This document shows positions 53,663 through 61,319 of a stretch of DNA of 64,000 nt, piece by piece; the first letter of the stretch is position 1; each line of letters begins with the position of its first letter. The notes beneath the pieces were generated by a model. It made no database searches. It saw only the letters and a list, made by a program, of their open reading frames with translations, and was not told where the DNA came from. The position numbers were made by a program, and so were the translations under genes. Origin of the DNA: Flavobacterium bernardetii. GTDB lineage: Bacteria; Bacteroidota; Bacteroidia; Flavobacteriales; Flavobacteriaceae. The stretch lies in the NCBI RefSeq assembly GCF_011305415.1, contig NZ_JAANOQ010000007.1, forward strand, positions 1 to 64,000, written 5' to 3'.

Positions 53663-54328
53663 ATGCCTTTTTTTAAAGAAATTAAGATTAACGAACATAC
53701 AACCGCTTATTTTTGGAAAATTTCCGAAGATATCGATTGGCTTTTTGAAAATGTTCCACTTAATGAAAAGTCAAGTACTAGATTGCAAACGATGAGTTCC
53801 ATCGAACATAAAAAAGGATTTTTAACGGTGAGAATGTTATTACAACATATTGGTTTTACTGATTTTGATTTGTTTTATGATGCATTCGGAAAGCCTCATT
53901 TAGAAGATAAAAGTAAAAAGGCAAAAGGCAAAAGTTTAGAATCTAATAACCAACATATTTCCATTTCACACTCTCATGAATTTTCTTGTATTTGTATTAG
54001 CAATCAATCAATTGGAATTGATTTAGAAAAACGCAAAGAAAAAACCCTAAAAATCGCACCCCGATTTATGGATATTTCGCATTTAGAAAACCTTTCAGAA
54101 GCAGATAAAATCGCAAAAGCAACTGTTGTTTGGGGCGTAAAAGAGAGTGTTTTTAAATTAAAAAACGAAAAAGGAATTAGTTTCCCAAATCATATTTCCG
54201 AATCGCGTTTTCAATTAGAAGATAAAAAGGGAAAAGCTCATATAAATTTTAATAACGCATCAGAAGATTTTCTATTTCAGTTTGATTTTGTAGACGATTA
54301 TGTTTTCGTTTGTGTCATGAATGTTTAG
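53663..54328 (+). CDS. 4'-phosphopantetheinyl transferase superfamily protein
   Basis: It transfers phosphopantetheine from CoA to a carrier protein. The 221-residue length and the two key motifs, IGIDLE and WGVKESVFKL (the WxxKE motif), show the Sfp-type family. It may activate acyl carrier protein or a polyketide/flexirubin carrier. A short AAAAGGC heptamer duplication inside the gene encodes the Lys/Gly/Ser-rich loop KSKKAKGKSLESNN. It has no operon partner in the same direction except a distant downstream operon. Confidence 0.86.
   Translation: MPFFKEIKINEHTTAYFWKISEDIDWLFENVPLNEKSSTRLQTMSSIEHKKGFLTVRMLLQHIGFTDFDLFYDAFGKPHLEDKSKKAKGKSLESNNQHISISHSHEFSCICISNQSIGIDLEKRKEKTLKIAPRFMDISHLENLSEADKIAKATVVWGVKESVFKLKNEKGISFPNHISESRFQLEDKKGKAHINFNNASEDFLFQFDFVDDYVFVCVMNV
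53916..53929. repeat. Two AAAAGGC heptamers inside the phosphopantetheinyl transferase gene
   Basis: Two tandem AAAAGGC units followed by AAAAG. The same unit occurs four times at the start of the TonB receptor gene near 58033. Confidence 0.8.
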
Positions 54329-54330
54329 CT

Positions 54331-54425
54331 ATTTCACAGAGTTACGCAGAGTCAACACAGAGATTCACAAAAATTAAAAAACTTCGTGAATCTTTGCGAA
54401 ATCTCTTTGCGAATCTTTGCGTTAT
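54331..54425. repeat. Degenerate dispersed intergenic repeat with a hairpin
   Basis: Contains CACAGAGTTACGCAGAGTC, then ACACAGAGATTCAC and GTGAATCTTTGCGAAATC. AGATTCAC (54361-54368) and GTGAATCT (54386-54393) form a stem. The word set matches the element at 45631. Confidence 0.55.
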
Positions 54426-54446
54426 AATTCTTACTTTCGCAAAGCA

Positions 54447-55163
54447 ATGAAAAACATCTACCAAAATATTTTAGCTGCCAAACAAGCAAACAAAAAATTG
54501 TTGGCTATTTTGATTGATCCAGATAAGACTAAAGTCGGCGAAATTGAAAATTTATCTCAAAAAATAAATGAATCTCCAGCCACTCATATTTTTATCGGCG
54601 GTAGTATTGTGGAACAAATTTGCATCGATTCTCTAATTATCGAAATCAAAAAATATTGCCACTTACCTATTCTAATTTTTCCCGGGCATCCATCGCAAAT
54701 TTCAAATGAAGCGGATGGGATTTTGTTTTTAAGTTTACTTTCAGGCAGAAATCCAGATTATTTAATTGAACTTCATATCAATTCCGTAGATATTTTAACC
54801 AATTCAACTTTAGAAATTATTTCAACCGGTTACATTTTAATCGATGGCGGAAACGAAACTGCTGTTCAACGTGTGAGTCAGACTTTACCTATCGAAAATA
54901 CAAATATCGAATTAGTTTACAAAACCGCAAAAGCAGGCGAATATTTAGGTAAGAAACTCATTTATTTAGAAGCCGGAAGTGGCGCCAATCATCACGTTTC
55001 AATAGAAATGGTTTCTTTTGTTTCTAAAAATATTTCTGTTCCTTTAATAGTTGGTGGCGGAATTAGAAATCTAACAAAAATTGAAGAAATTTTTAAAGCT
55101 GGAGCAGATTTAGTAGTAATTGGAACAGCTTTTGAAAACGATTCAAACTTTTTTACTACATAA
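54447..55163 (+). CDS. Geranylgeranylglyceryl phosphate synthase-like protein (PcrB/GGGPS family)
   Basis: This TIM-barrel prenyltransferase joins glycerol-1-phosphate to a polyprenyl diphosphate. The ATG at 54447 (MKNIYQNILAAKQANKKLLAILIDPDK) fits the family start. Other motifs are FIGGS, YLEAGSGA and IVGGGIR near the C-terminus (the phosphate-binding loop). Its 238 residues fit the bacterial group II enzymes known in Bacteroidota, whose physiological lipid product is still unclear. It is the first gene of a tight operon with pnuC, DUF4301 and arfB. Confidence 0.88.
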   Translation: MKNIYQNILAAKQANKKLLAILIDPDKTKVGEIENLSQKINESPATHIFIGGSIVEQICIDSLIIEIKKYCHLPILIFPGHPSQISNEADGILFLSLLSGRNPDYLIELHINSVDILTNSTLEIISTGYILIDGGNETAVQRVSQTLPIENTNIELVYKTAKAGEYLGKKLIYLEAGSGANHHVSIEMVSFVSKNISVPLIVGGGIRNLTKIEEIFKAGADLVVIGTAFENDSNFFTT

Positions 55164-55164
55164 C

Positions 55165-55770
55165 ATGTTCGAAACCATCATCAATCAATACAAAAGCATT
55201 CCAAATTGGCAAATTAGCATTGAAATTATCGTTTTTATATTCGGTATTTTAAGCGTGTATTTTGCGAAAAAAGAGAATATTTTAGTCTATCCAACCGGAA
55301 TTATTGCAACAATTTTTTCAATTTACATCATGTACCATGCTAAATATTTTGCAGACATGAGCATTAATATTTATTATTCTGTAATGAGTATTTACGGCTG
55401 GTATGAATGGAAAAAAGTCACAAATGGAGAAACTCTTTCCATTTCTAGAACCAACACTAAAGAAAAATGTATTGGCGTAATTTTATTTATTATTACAGCT
55501 ATAGTTTGTGTTTTTATTTATCAATTTTTCGATTATAAATTACAGATTAACAATTATTTAGACATTTTCACCACCGCAATATTTTTCACAGCTATGTGGT
55601 ATATGGCTCGTAAAAAAATTGAAAATTGGACTCTTTGGATTATTGGTGATGCGATTTGTGTTTATATATTTTTCGACAGACAACTTTACATAATTGCCAT
55701 TCAATACATAATTTTTACTATTTTAGCCATCTCAGCTTACTTAGAATGGAAAAAATATTTAGCGAAATAG
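55165..55770 (+). CDS. pnuC: PnuC-family vitamin-precursor transporter
   Basis: A membrane permease with about seven helices (201 residues), of the PnuC/PnuT family that carries nicotinamide riboside or thiamin. The start is at ATG 55165, one base after the GGGP synthase stop; the frame upstream overlaps that gene. Conserved pieces are IYYSVMSIYGWYEW and ENWTLWIIGDAICVYIFF, the substrate-site regions. Because a TPP riboswitch and its TonB receptor lie about 2 kb downstream, a thiamin-carrying PnuT role is possible and cannot be excluded by sequence reading. Confidence 0.88.
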   Translation: MFETIINQYKSIPNWQISIEIIVFIFGILSVYFAKKENILVYPTGIIATIFSIYIMYHAKYFADMSINIYYSVMSIYGWYEWKKVTNGETLSISRTNTKEKCIGVILFIITAIVCVFIYQFFDYKLQINNYLDIFTTAIFFTAMWYMARKKIENWTLWIIGDAICVYIFFDRQLYIIAIQYIIFTILAISAYLEWKKYLAK

Positions 55771-57299
55771 ATTTAAAACAAATAGTTACACGCGGAAATT
55801 CTCTTGAAAAAATCATGCAACAATTGCATTATTTCAAAAACGGAATTCCAAATATCAACTTATATAAAATTGCATCATTAAAAGATGGAATTTTTCAATT
55901 TTCTGAATCGGAAATAGAAGAATTTTGCACTTATTTCGACAAACACAAAGACAAATATACTATAGAAAAATTTGTTCCTGCAAGTGGCGCAGCAACAAGA
56001 ATGTTTAATTCTTTAAACGAATTTCTAAACGCTTTTAATCCAAAAAAAGACACGATAAATTCTTATGTTAATCTTAACAAAGACAAAGATTTATCACTTT
56101 TTATAGTCGGATTAAGAAGTTTTCCTTTTTATAAAGATTTAAAAGAAAAAACTAAAGCACTTTTTACAGAGTATCCAACATATAATTCTGATCAAAAAGT
56201 GTATGCGATTGTCAAAACATTACTAACAGAAGAAGGTTTAAATTTCGCCAATAAACCAAAAGGGATTTTACCATTCCATATTCAAATTGATAAAATTTTA
56301 ACACCAATAGATGAACACGTTTTTGAAACGGATTTCTATAAGAAACCTAATGAGAAATCGAAAATACATTTCACCATTTCAAAAGAATTTGAAAACGATT
56401 TTTTGAACATTACCAATAAATATGACAACCTAGAAATTACGTTTTCTTATCAAAATGAAACTTCCGATACGATAGCCGTAAATGCCGATAACTCTCCATT
56501 TCGTACGGAAGAAAATGAGTTATTTTTTCGTCCTGGCGGACATGGCGCTTTGATTGAAAATCTTAACCAATTACAATCAGATGTAGTTTTTATTAAGAAT
56601 ATTGATAATGTTTCGCAAAATAATAGAGAACTTATTCTAAATTATAAAAAATTAATTGGCGGGATTTTACTTTACACAAAACGCCAAGTCGAAATCTCAT
56701 TAAAAAAACTAGTAAACAACGAAATCAACGAAAACAATATTAAAGAAATTATTGCTTTTGTGGAAGAAAAAATGTCGTTTCCTTTACCGAGCGAATTTAA
56801 AATGTTTCAATTTGAATATCAAAAAGAATATTTAATTAAAATTCTAAACCGACCGATTCGTGTTTGTGGAATGGTAAGAAACGAAGGAGAACCTGGTGGC
56901 GGACCATTTTGGGTTCAAGACGAAAAAGGGCGTCATAATTTACAAATTGTGGAATCTTCTCAGGTAGATTTAACAAATGAAAACCAACGCAAAATTTTTA
57001 AAAACTCTACCCATTTTAATCCAGTTGATATCGTTTGTAGTATCAAAGATTTTGAAAACAATAAGTTTGATTTAACCAAATTTGTAGATAACAAAGCAGC
57101 TTTTATTACGGAAAAAACCAAAAATGGAAAACCTATAAAAGCCTTTGAATTACCGGGATTATGGAATGGTGCCATGGCAAAATGGACGACTATTTTTGTT
57201 GAAGTTCCAATTGAAACCTTCAATCCTGTAAAAAAAGTAAACGATTTATTGAAACCAGCACACCAACCTAGTAATTTGGACACTAATTCTACTTTATAA
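55746..57299 (+). CDS. DUF4301 family protein, possibly nucleotidyltransferase-like
   Basis: A 517-residue cytoplasmic protein of unknown function. The start is at ATG 55746 (MEKIFSEIDLKQIVTRGNSL), overlapping pnuC by 25 bases; the longer frame only mirrors pnuC. Notable motifs: FVPASGAATRMFNSL (about residue 80, similar to the nucleotide-binding loop of sugar-nucleotide pyrophosphorylases), FFRPGGHGALIENL (about 260) and GMVRNEGEPGGGPFWV (about 377). These resemble the UTP-glucose-1-phosphate uridylyltransferase plan. This is inference; the family is annotated only as DUF4301. Overlaps arfB by 1 base. Confidence 0.8.
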   Translation: MEKIFSEIDLKQIVTRGNSLEKIMQQLHYFKNGIPNINLYKIASLKDGIFQFSESEIEEFCTYFDKHKDKYTIEKFVPASGAATRMFNSLNEFLNAFNPKKDTINSYVNLNKDKDLSLFIVGLRSFPFYKDLKEKTKALFTEYPTYNSDQKVYAIVKTLLTEEGLNFANKPKGILPFHIQIDKILTPIDEHVFETDFYKKPNEKSKIHFTISKEFENDFLNITNKYDNLEITFSYQNETSDTIAVNADNSPFRTEENELFFRPGGHGALIENLNQLQSDVVFIKNIDNVSQNNRELILNYKKLIGGILLYTKRQVEISLKKLVNNEINENNIKEIIAFVEEKMSFPLPSEFKMFQFEYQKEYLIKILNRPIRVCGMVRNEGEPGGGPFWVQDEKGRHNLQIVESSQVDLTNENQRKIFKNSTHFNPVDIVCSIKDFENNKFDLTKFVDNKAAFITEKTKNGKPIKAFELPGLWNGAMAKWTTIFVEVPIETFNPVKKVNDLLKPAHQPSNLDTNSTL

Positions 57300-57700
57300 T
57301 GAAAGTTGAAATTTTAAATTCAGAACTAAATTTTAAAGCAGTACGAAGCAGTGGCGCTGGCGGACAAAACGTAAATAAAGTTTCCTCAAAAATGGTTTTA
57401 ATTTTTGATGTGGCCACTTCACAAGGTTTAGATGATGCTGAAAAACTTCTACTTCAAACCAAATTAAAAACAAAAATTTCTCAAGAAAATTTATTGATTT
57501 TAACCTGCGATGAAGACCGAAGTCAACTTAAAAACAAACGAATTATCATCAAACGATTTTTCGAAATGTTAGAAAAAGCTTTAGTAAAACCTAAAAAAAG
57601 AATAGCTACAAAATCAACAAAAGGCGCTAACGAAAGACGTATTCAAGAAAAGAAAAAAGCTGGTGAAATTAAATCTGGAAGAAAAAAATTAGATTTCTGA
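57299..57700 (+). CDS. arfB: Peptidyl-tRNA hydrolase / ribosome rescue factor ArfB
   Basis: It rescues stalled ribosomes by hydrolysing peptidyl-tRNA. The release-factor GGQ motif is at residues 21-23 (SSGAGGQNVNK), and the C-terminal basic tail (TKGANERRIQEKKKAGEIKS) inserts in the empty mRNA channel. At 133 residues it is the normal ArfB/YaeJ size. It starts within the DUF4301 stop codon (TAATG). Confidence 0.92.
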   Translation: MKVEILNSELNFKAVRSSGAGGQNVNKVSSKMVLIFDVATSQGLDDAEKLLLQTKLKTKISQENLLILTCDEDRSQLKNKRIIIKRFFEMLEKALVKPKKRIATKSTKGANERRIQEKKKAGEIKSGRKKLDF

Positions 57701-57771
57701 AACACATAGCCACATAGTTTTTTTTATTTATAGCTTCTATTTAAGAAAACATAGATTCCAACTGATAAAAA

Positions 57772-57807
57772 ATTGATTTTTGAAATTGTTATTGATTTTT
57801 GAAATTG
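57772..57807. repeat. 17-bp direct repeat over the riboswitch promoter
   Basis: ATTGATTTTTGAAATTG occurs at 57772-57788 and 57791-57807 (period 19). The second copy contains the -33 TTG of the riboswitch promoter. Confidence 0.8.
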
Positions 57808-57821
57808 AATTCCTATCTTTG
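57792..57821 (+). promoter_or_regulatory. Promoter of the TPP riboswitch-TonB receptor unit
   Basis: TTG (57792-57794), 19-bp spacer, TATCTTTG (57814-57821): a complete Bacteroidota promoter placing the start just before the aptamer. Confidence 0.75.
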
Positions 57822-57826
57822 CCCCG

Positions 57827-57910
57827 TCTCAAAGGGGTGCTTGTTTTTACAGGCTGAGATTATACCCATAGAACCTGAGCAGGTAATGCTGCTAAGGAAA
57901 ATAGAGAAAA
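57827..57910 (+). ncRNA. TPP riboswitch (THI element)
   Basis: The aptamer core is clear: AAAGGGGTGC, then CAGGCTGAGA, ATACCC, GAACCTGAGCAGGTAATGC and CTAAGGAAAATAG. These are the conserved parts of the thiamin pyrophosphate aptamer. The ends are approximate (TCTC at 57827 can pair with GAGA at 57904). It controls the TonB receptor gene that starts 107 bases later, probably shutting it off when TPP is plentiful. Confidence 0.95.
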
Positions 57911-57987
57911 CAAACTTTTGTAATTCCGAACGGAGTGCGAATTCTCACCAACATTTATTAACTAATTATTTTTAACAAAGAGTAATT

Positions 57988-58016
57988 ACCCCTTTTATTC
58001 GTATTTTTTTACGAAT
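57988..58016 (+). promoter_or_regulatory. Putative riboswitch expression platform
   Basis: ACCCCTTT (57988-57995) is complementary to AAAGGGGT inside the aptamer (57831-57838). Just after it, ATTCGTA and TACGAAT (57997-58003 and 58010-58016) can form a hairpin ending one base before the start codon. A translational switch is inferred; folding was not computed. Confidence 0.45.
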
Positions 58017-58017
58017 T

Positions 58018-60201
58018 ATGTATTTATTTTTAAAAAGGCAAAAGGCAAAAGGCAAAAGGCAAAAGATTTATAAATTGAGTCTATTTTCTATTCTCTTTTC
58101 TCTGTGTTCTTACAGTCAAGAACAACCCAAAGATTCTGTTAAATCAATTGAAGAAGTATTAATTTCTGGCGTTAGAGCTAAAGACAAAAGCCCAATTACC
58201 TTTACGAATGTTTCCAAAGCACAAATTGCTCCGAGAAATTTAGGTCAAGACATTCCCATTTTATTAAATTATTTACCTTCTGTAGTGACCTCAACCGATG
58301 CTGGTGCTGGAGTTGGTTACACTTCTATGCGTGTTCGTGGTTCTGATGGTTCTCGAATAAACGTAACTTTAAACGGTGTGCCGTTTAATGATAGCGAAAG
58401 TCAAGGAACGTATTTTGTAAACTTACCAGATTTTGCTTCTTCTTTAGAAAGTATTCAGTTACAACGTGGCGTTGGAACCTCTACAAGTGGAGCTGGTGCA
58501 TTTGGCGCGAGTTTAAATTTACAAACTAAAGCCTCTCAACCAAATGGCTATGCAGAATTAGCCAATTCAGCAGGAAGTTTCGGGACAAGAAAACACACGT
58601 TAGCTTTCGGAACAGGTTTACACAACAATTTCGAAATGAACGCTCGTGTTTCAAAAATTGATTCAGATGGTTTTATTGATAGAGCTTCTTCTAATTTATT
58701 TGGTTATTATTTCGATGCCAATTATATCACAAAATCTACTATTATTAAAGCGATTGCTTTTGGCGGAAAAGAAAAAACGTATCAATCTTGGAATGGTTTA
58801 GAAGACGAAGAAAAATTAAGAAACGACAGAACGTATAATTCGGCCGGACAATATACTGATGCAAATGGGGAAACACAATTTTACGGAAATGAAGTCGATA
58901 ATTACGGTCAAAATCATTTTCAATTGCATTGGAATCAAAAATTAGCTTCAAAATGGCAATCAAATGTGGCGTTACATTACACTTCAGGAAAAGGTTATTT
59001 TGAACAGTATAAAGAAGATGAAACTTTTGCAAATTACTATTTACCAGATTTTGGAGCAGTAACTTCTACAGATTTAGTTAGAAAACGTTGGTTAGACAAT
59101 GACTTTTTCGGAACTACTTTCTCTTTAAATTATAAAACTGAAAAAACGGATGTAATTATAGGTGGAGCTGCTAATAAATACCAAGGCAAGCATTTTGGAG
59201 AAGTCGTTTGGACGCAATATTACATTCCAAACACCAATAAATATTACGATAATTTCGGAAATAAAAATGATGTGAATTTCTATTCAAAAGCATCGCAACA
59301 AATTGGAAAAATTAATGTATTTGCCGATTTACAATATCGAATGGTTTTCTATCAAGCGAATAGTATCAAATTTAATGATGTTAATGACACGTTTCGTTTC
59401 TTCAATCCGAAAGCGGGAATTACTTATACTATAAATACAGCTAGTTCTATTTATGGATATTTCGGAATTGCAAACAAAGAACCGAGAAGAGATGATTATG
59501 AAGATAAAGCTAGCAAACCAAAAGCTGAAAACTTACAAGATTTCGAATTGGGTTATAAATTCAAAAACAACAAAGCAATTCTGAATATTAATGCTTTCTA
59601 CATGAAATACAAAGATCAATTGGTAGCTACTGGTGCGTTAAATGATGTAGGAAGTCCAGTTTTTGAAAATAGCGGAAAAAGTTACCGTTTAGGTATAGAA
59701 ATAGAATCAGCAATTAAACCTTTAAAATGGTTAACAGTTTCACCGAACATTACTTTAAGCACCAATAAAAACGAAAATTTCGAATTTAAAAGAGATGGTA
59801 TTTTAACCAATTTAGGAAGCACTAATATTGCCTATTCTCCAAATTTAGTTATTGGAAATAATATCACATTTACACCAGTTAACGATTTACAAATTTCTTT
59901 CTTAACGAAGTTTGTAGGCGAACAACATATGGGAAATATTGATGCTAAAAAATCAGTTTTAGCTGATTATACCACATCAGATTTTAATATTACTTACGAA
60001 TTGAAAATTAACGAAGGAATCAAATCTATTGTGTTTTCGGGAATGATAAATAATATTTTCGATAGAGCTTACGAATCCAACGGATATTTTTACACATATG
60101 ATGACAACTGGAGTGGCCCAGGAATTACTACCATTGAAGGAGTTGGATATTATCCGCAAGCAGGAATCAATCTCTTATTTGGAATCAACTTGAAGTTTTA
60201 A
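58018..60201 (+). CDS. TonB-dependent receptor under TPP riboswitch control (thiamin uptake)
   Basis: An outer-membrane receptor of 727 residues. A basic N-terminus encoded by heptamer repeats (KRQKAKGKRQK) precedes the signal peptide core (KLSLFSILFSLCSYSQ). The plug domain (about 45-155) has RNLGQDIPILLNYLPSVV and MRVRGSDGSRINVTLNGVPF. The barrel (about 160-727) ends with an aromatic C-terminal strand (NLLFGINLKF). Riboswitch control indicates import of thiamin or a precursor. Many TPP-linked receptors in Bacteroidota belong to an operon with a PnuT and a kinase; here the permease-like gene lies upstream instead. The ATG at 58018 is the only Met codon in the first 100. Confidence 0.92.
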   Translation: MYLFLKRQKAKGKRQKIYKLSLFSILFSLCSYSQEQPKDSVKSIEEVLISGVRAKDKSPITFTNVSKAQIAPRNLGQDIPILLNYLPSVVTSTDAGAGVGYTSMRVRGSDGSRINVTLNGVPFNDSESQGTYFVNLPDFASSLESIQLQRGVGTSTSGAGAFGASLNLQTKASQPNGYAELANSAGSFGTRKHTLAFGTGLHNNFEMNARVSKIDSDGFIDRASSNLFGYYFDANYITKSTIIKAIAFGGKEKTYQSWNGLEDEEKLRNDRTYNSAGQYTDANGETQFYGNEVDNYGQNHFQLHWNQKLASKWQSNVALHYTSGKGYFEQYKEDETFANYYLPDFGAVTSTDLVRKRWLDNDFFGTTFSLNYKTEKTDVIIGGAANKYQGKHFGEVVWTQYYIPNTNKYYDNFGNKNDVNFYSKASQQIGKINVFADLQYRMVFYQANSIKFNDVNDTFRFFNPKAGITYTINTASSIYGYFGIANKEPRRDDYEDKASKPKAENLQDFELGYKFKNNKAILNINAFYMKYKDQLVATGALNDVGSPVFENSGKSYRLGIEIESAIKPLKWLTVSPNITLSTNKNENFEFKRDGILTNLGSTNIAYSPNLVIGNNITFTPVNDLQISFLTKFVGEQHMGNIDAKKSVLADYTTSDFNITYELKINEGIKSIVFSGMINNIFDRAYESNGYFYTYDDNWSGPGITTIEGVGYYPQAGINLLFGINLKF
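58033..58060. repeat. Heptamer repeat (AAAAGGC x4) in the TonB receptor start
   Basis: Four exact units followed by AAAAG, 15 bases into the coding region. The unit is not a multiple of three, so losing or gaining one would shift the frame. Confidence 0.92.
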
Positions 60202-60227
60202 GTATTTTTATATAGTTATGTTTTTAG

Positions 60228-60257
60228 AAAGGTTAGAAGAAATTCTAGCCTTTTTAT
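60228..60257 (+). terminator. Terminator after the TonB receptor gene
   Basis: Arms AAAGGTTAGAA and TTCTAGCCTTT (11 bp with one G-U pair, 4-base loop) are followed by a T run. It overlaps the stop of the convergent peroxidase gene. Confidence 0.78.
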
Positions 60258-60787
60258 TTTCCTTCAATCCAAGCCGTAATACTTCTGTCGTCTGGTTGCG
60301 TTTTTGGCGAAATGACTTTTTCTAATTCGCCATTTTCATTTAGCAAATACTTTTGAAAATTCCATTTTACAGTAGAATCTTTCACACCATTTTTCGATTT
60401 CTTAGTTAAGAATTCATAAATAGGATGTATAGAACTTCCTTTTACAGAAATTTTCTCCATCATTGGAAAAGTAACGCCATAATTGATACTACAAAATTCC
60501 TGAATATCGTTGGAATTCCCTGGTTCTTGCCACAAAAAATTATTGGCTGGAAAACCAATTATTTCAAAATTATCAGATTTATATTTGTCGTAAATTTTCT
60601 GTAATTTTTCATATTGAGGTGTTAAGCCACATTTTGAAGCTGTGTTTACAATCATCACTTTTTTTCCTTTTAAAGTGGAGAAATCAAACTCGTTGCCTTG
60701 TAAATTCTTCACTACAAATGAATGAATGGAACCTTTTGGATAGGATTTGGTGTCTTTTTTGAAAAAAGAAAAAATACGTTCCAACAT
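60254..60787 (-). CDS. Glutathione peroxidase family protein (thiol peroxidase)
   Basis: A peroxide-reducing enzyme of 177 residues. Peroxidatic Cys53 lies in NTASKCGLTPQYEKL, and the tetrad Gln and Trp are seen in FPANNFLWQEPG and WNFQKYL. Cys replaces selenocysteine, as in bacterial members, and thioredoxin rather than glutathione is the likely reductant. A short basic N-terminal tail is present without a signal peptide. It shares a base with the stop of the upstream Rieske-like lipoprotein gene. Confidence 0.9.
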   Translation of the reverse strand: MLERIFSFFKKDTKSYPKGSIHSFVVKNLQGNEFDFSTLKGKKVMIVNTASKCGLTPQYEKLQKIYDKYKSDNFEIIGFPANNFLWQEPGNSNDIQEFCSINYGVTFPMMEKISVKGSSIHPIYEFLTKKSKNGVKDSTVKWNFQKYLLNENGELEKVISPKTQPDDRSITAWIEGK

Positions 60788-61218
60788 TAATTATACACTT
60801 TTATAGTTGAAGCATCAATAACTTGTACACGATACGCTTTCATAGGATATTTTTTCCCTGCAGACAAACCTGTGAATAAACTATATTCAGCATCATCACA
60901 AGGGCATTTTGCATTAATCCCGTTAATGGTCATTGTAGAACAATCGGATAAAGCTTGATTTGGACACGCCGCATCATACGCTAAGTAATTTCCACTTCCA
61001 CCATTAAAAACAATCAAGCCTCTAATTCCTGCACCAGCAGAATTTACATAAACCGCATTAGATGGAAATGCTAAATTAGCATATTGAGGAAAACTCATAT
61101 TTAGAGTTACTTCAAACGAATAATTTGGTAAAAACGGATTACCATTATTAGAATCTTTATCTTTATCACAAGACAAACTAGCTAAAAACAAAACAACTAA
61201 GCAAAAAAATCTTTTCAT
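60787..61218 (-). CDS. Lipoprotein with degenerate Rieske-like domain
   Basis: A 143-residue envelope lipoprotein (signal, Cys17). The C-terminal domain has the Rieske fold pattern but not the ligands: C85-P-N87 replaces CxH, and C105-P-C107-D108-D replaces CxxH. The glycine turn SLFTG and a following P-x-K-x-Y-R-V strand are kept. It is therefore probably a structural or non-redox relative. Such proteins recur in flavobacteria. It is coupled to the peroxidase gene (1-base overlap). Confidence 0.72.
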   Translation of the reverse strand: MKRFFCLVVLFLASLSCDKDKDSNNGNPFLPNYSFEVTLNMSFPQYANLAFPSNAVYVNSAGAGIRGLIVFNGGSGNYLAYDAACPNQALSDCSTMTINGINAKCPCDDAEYSLFTGLSAGKKYPMKAYRVQVIDASTIKVYN

Positions 61219-61302
61219 TTTTTATTTTTATTTGAATTATCAAATTTAATTTATTTATATTTGACAAACTAATATAGTAAACGAAAAATAGTTAAATAAT
61301 TA

Positions 61303-61310
61303 TATCTTTG
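61303..61310 (+). promoter_or_regulatory. -7 promoter box for greA
   Basis: TATCTTTG followed by C fits TAnnTTTG. The transcript would begin close to 61316, immediately ahead of a terminator-like hairpin. No spaced TTG upstream. Confidence 0.6.
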
Positions 61311-61319
61311 CAAAAAGGG

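Noticed and set aside
54331-54425. tRNA or other structured RNA
   Set aside because: The hairpin is part of a degenerate repeat; no acceptor stem, T-loop GTTCGA or CCA end is present. No tRNA was found in any intergenic region.
60228-60257. Bidirectional terminator for the peroxidase gene
   Set aside because: On the minus strand the stem is followed by TTTCTAAAAAC, a weak T run, so it is assigned only to the plus strand.
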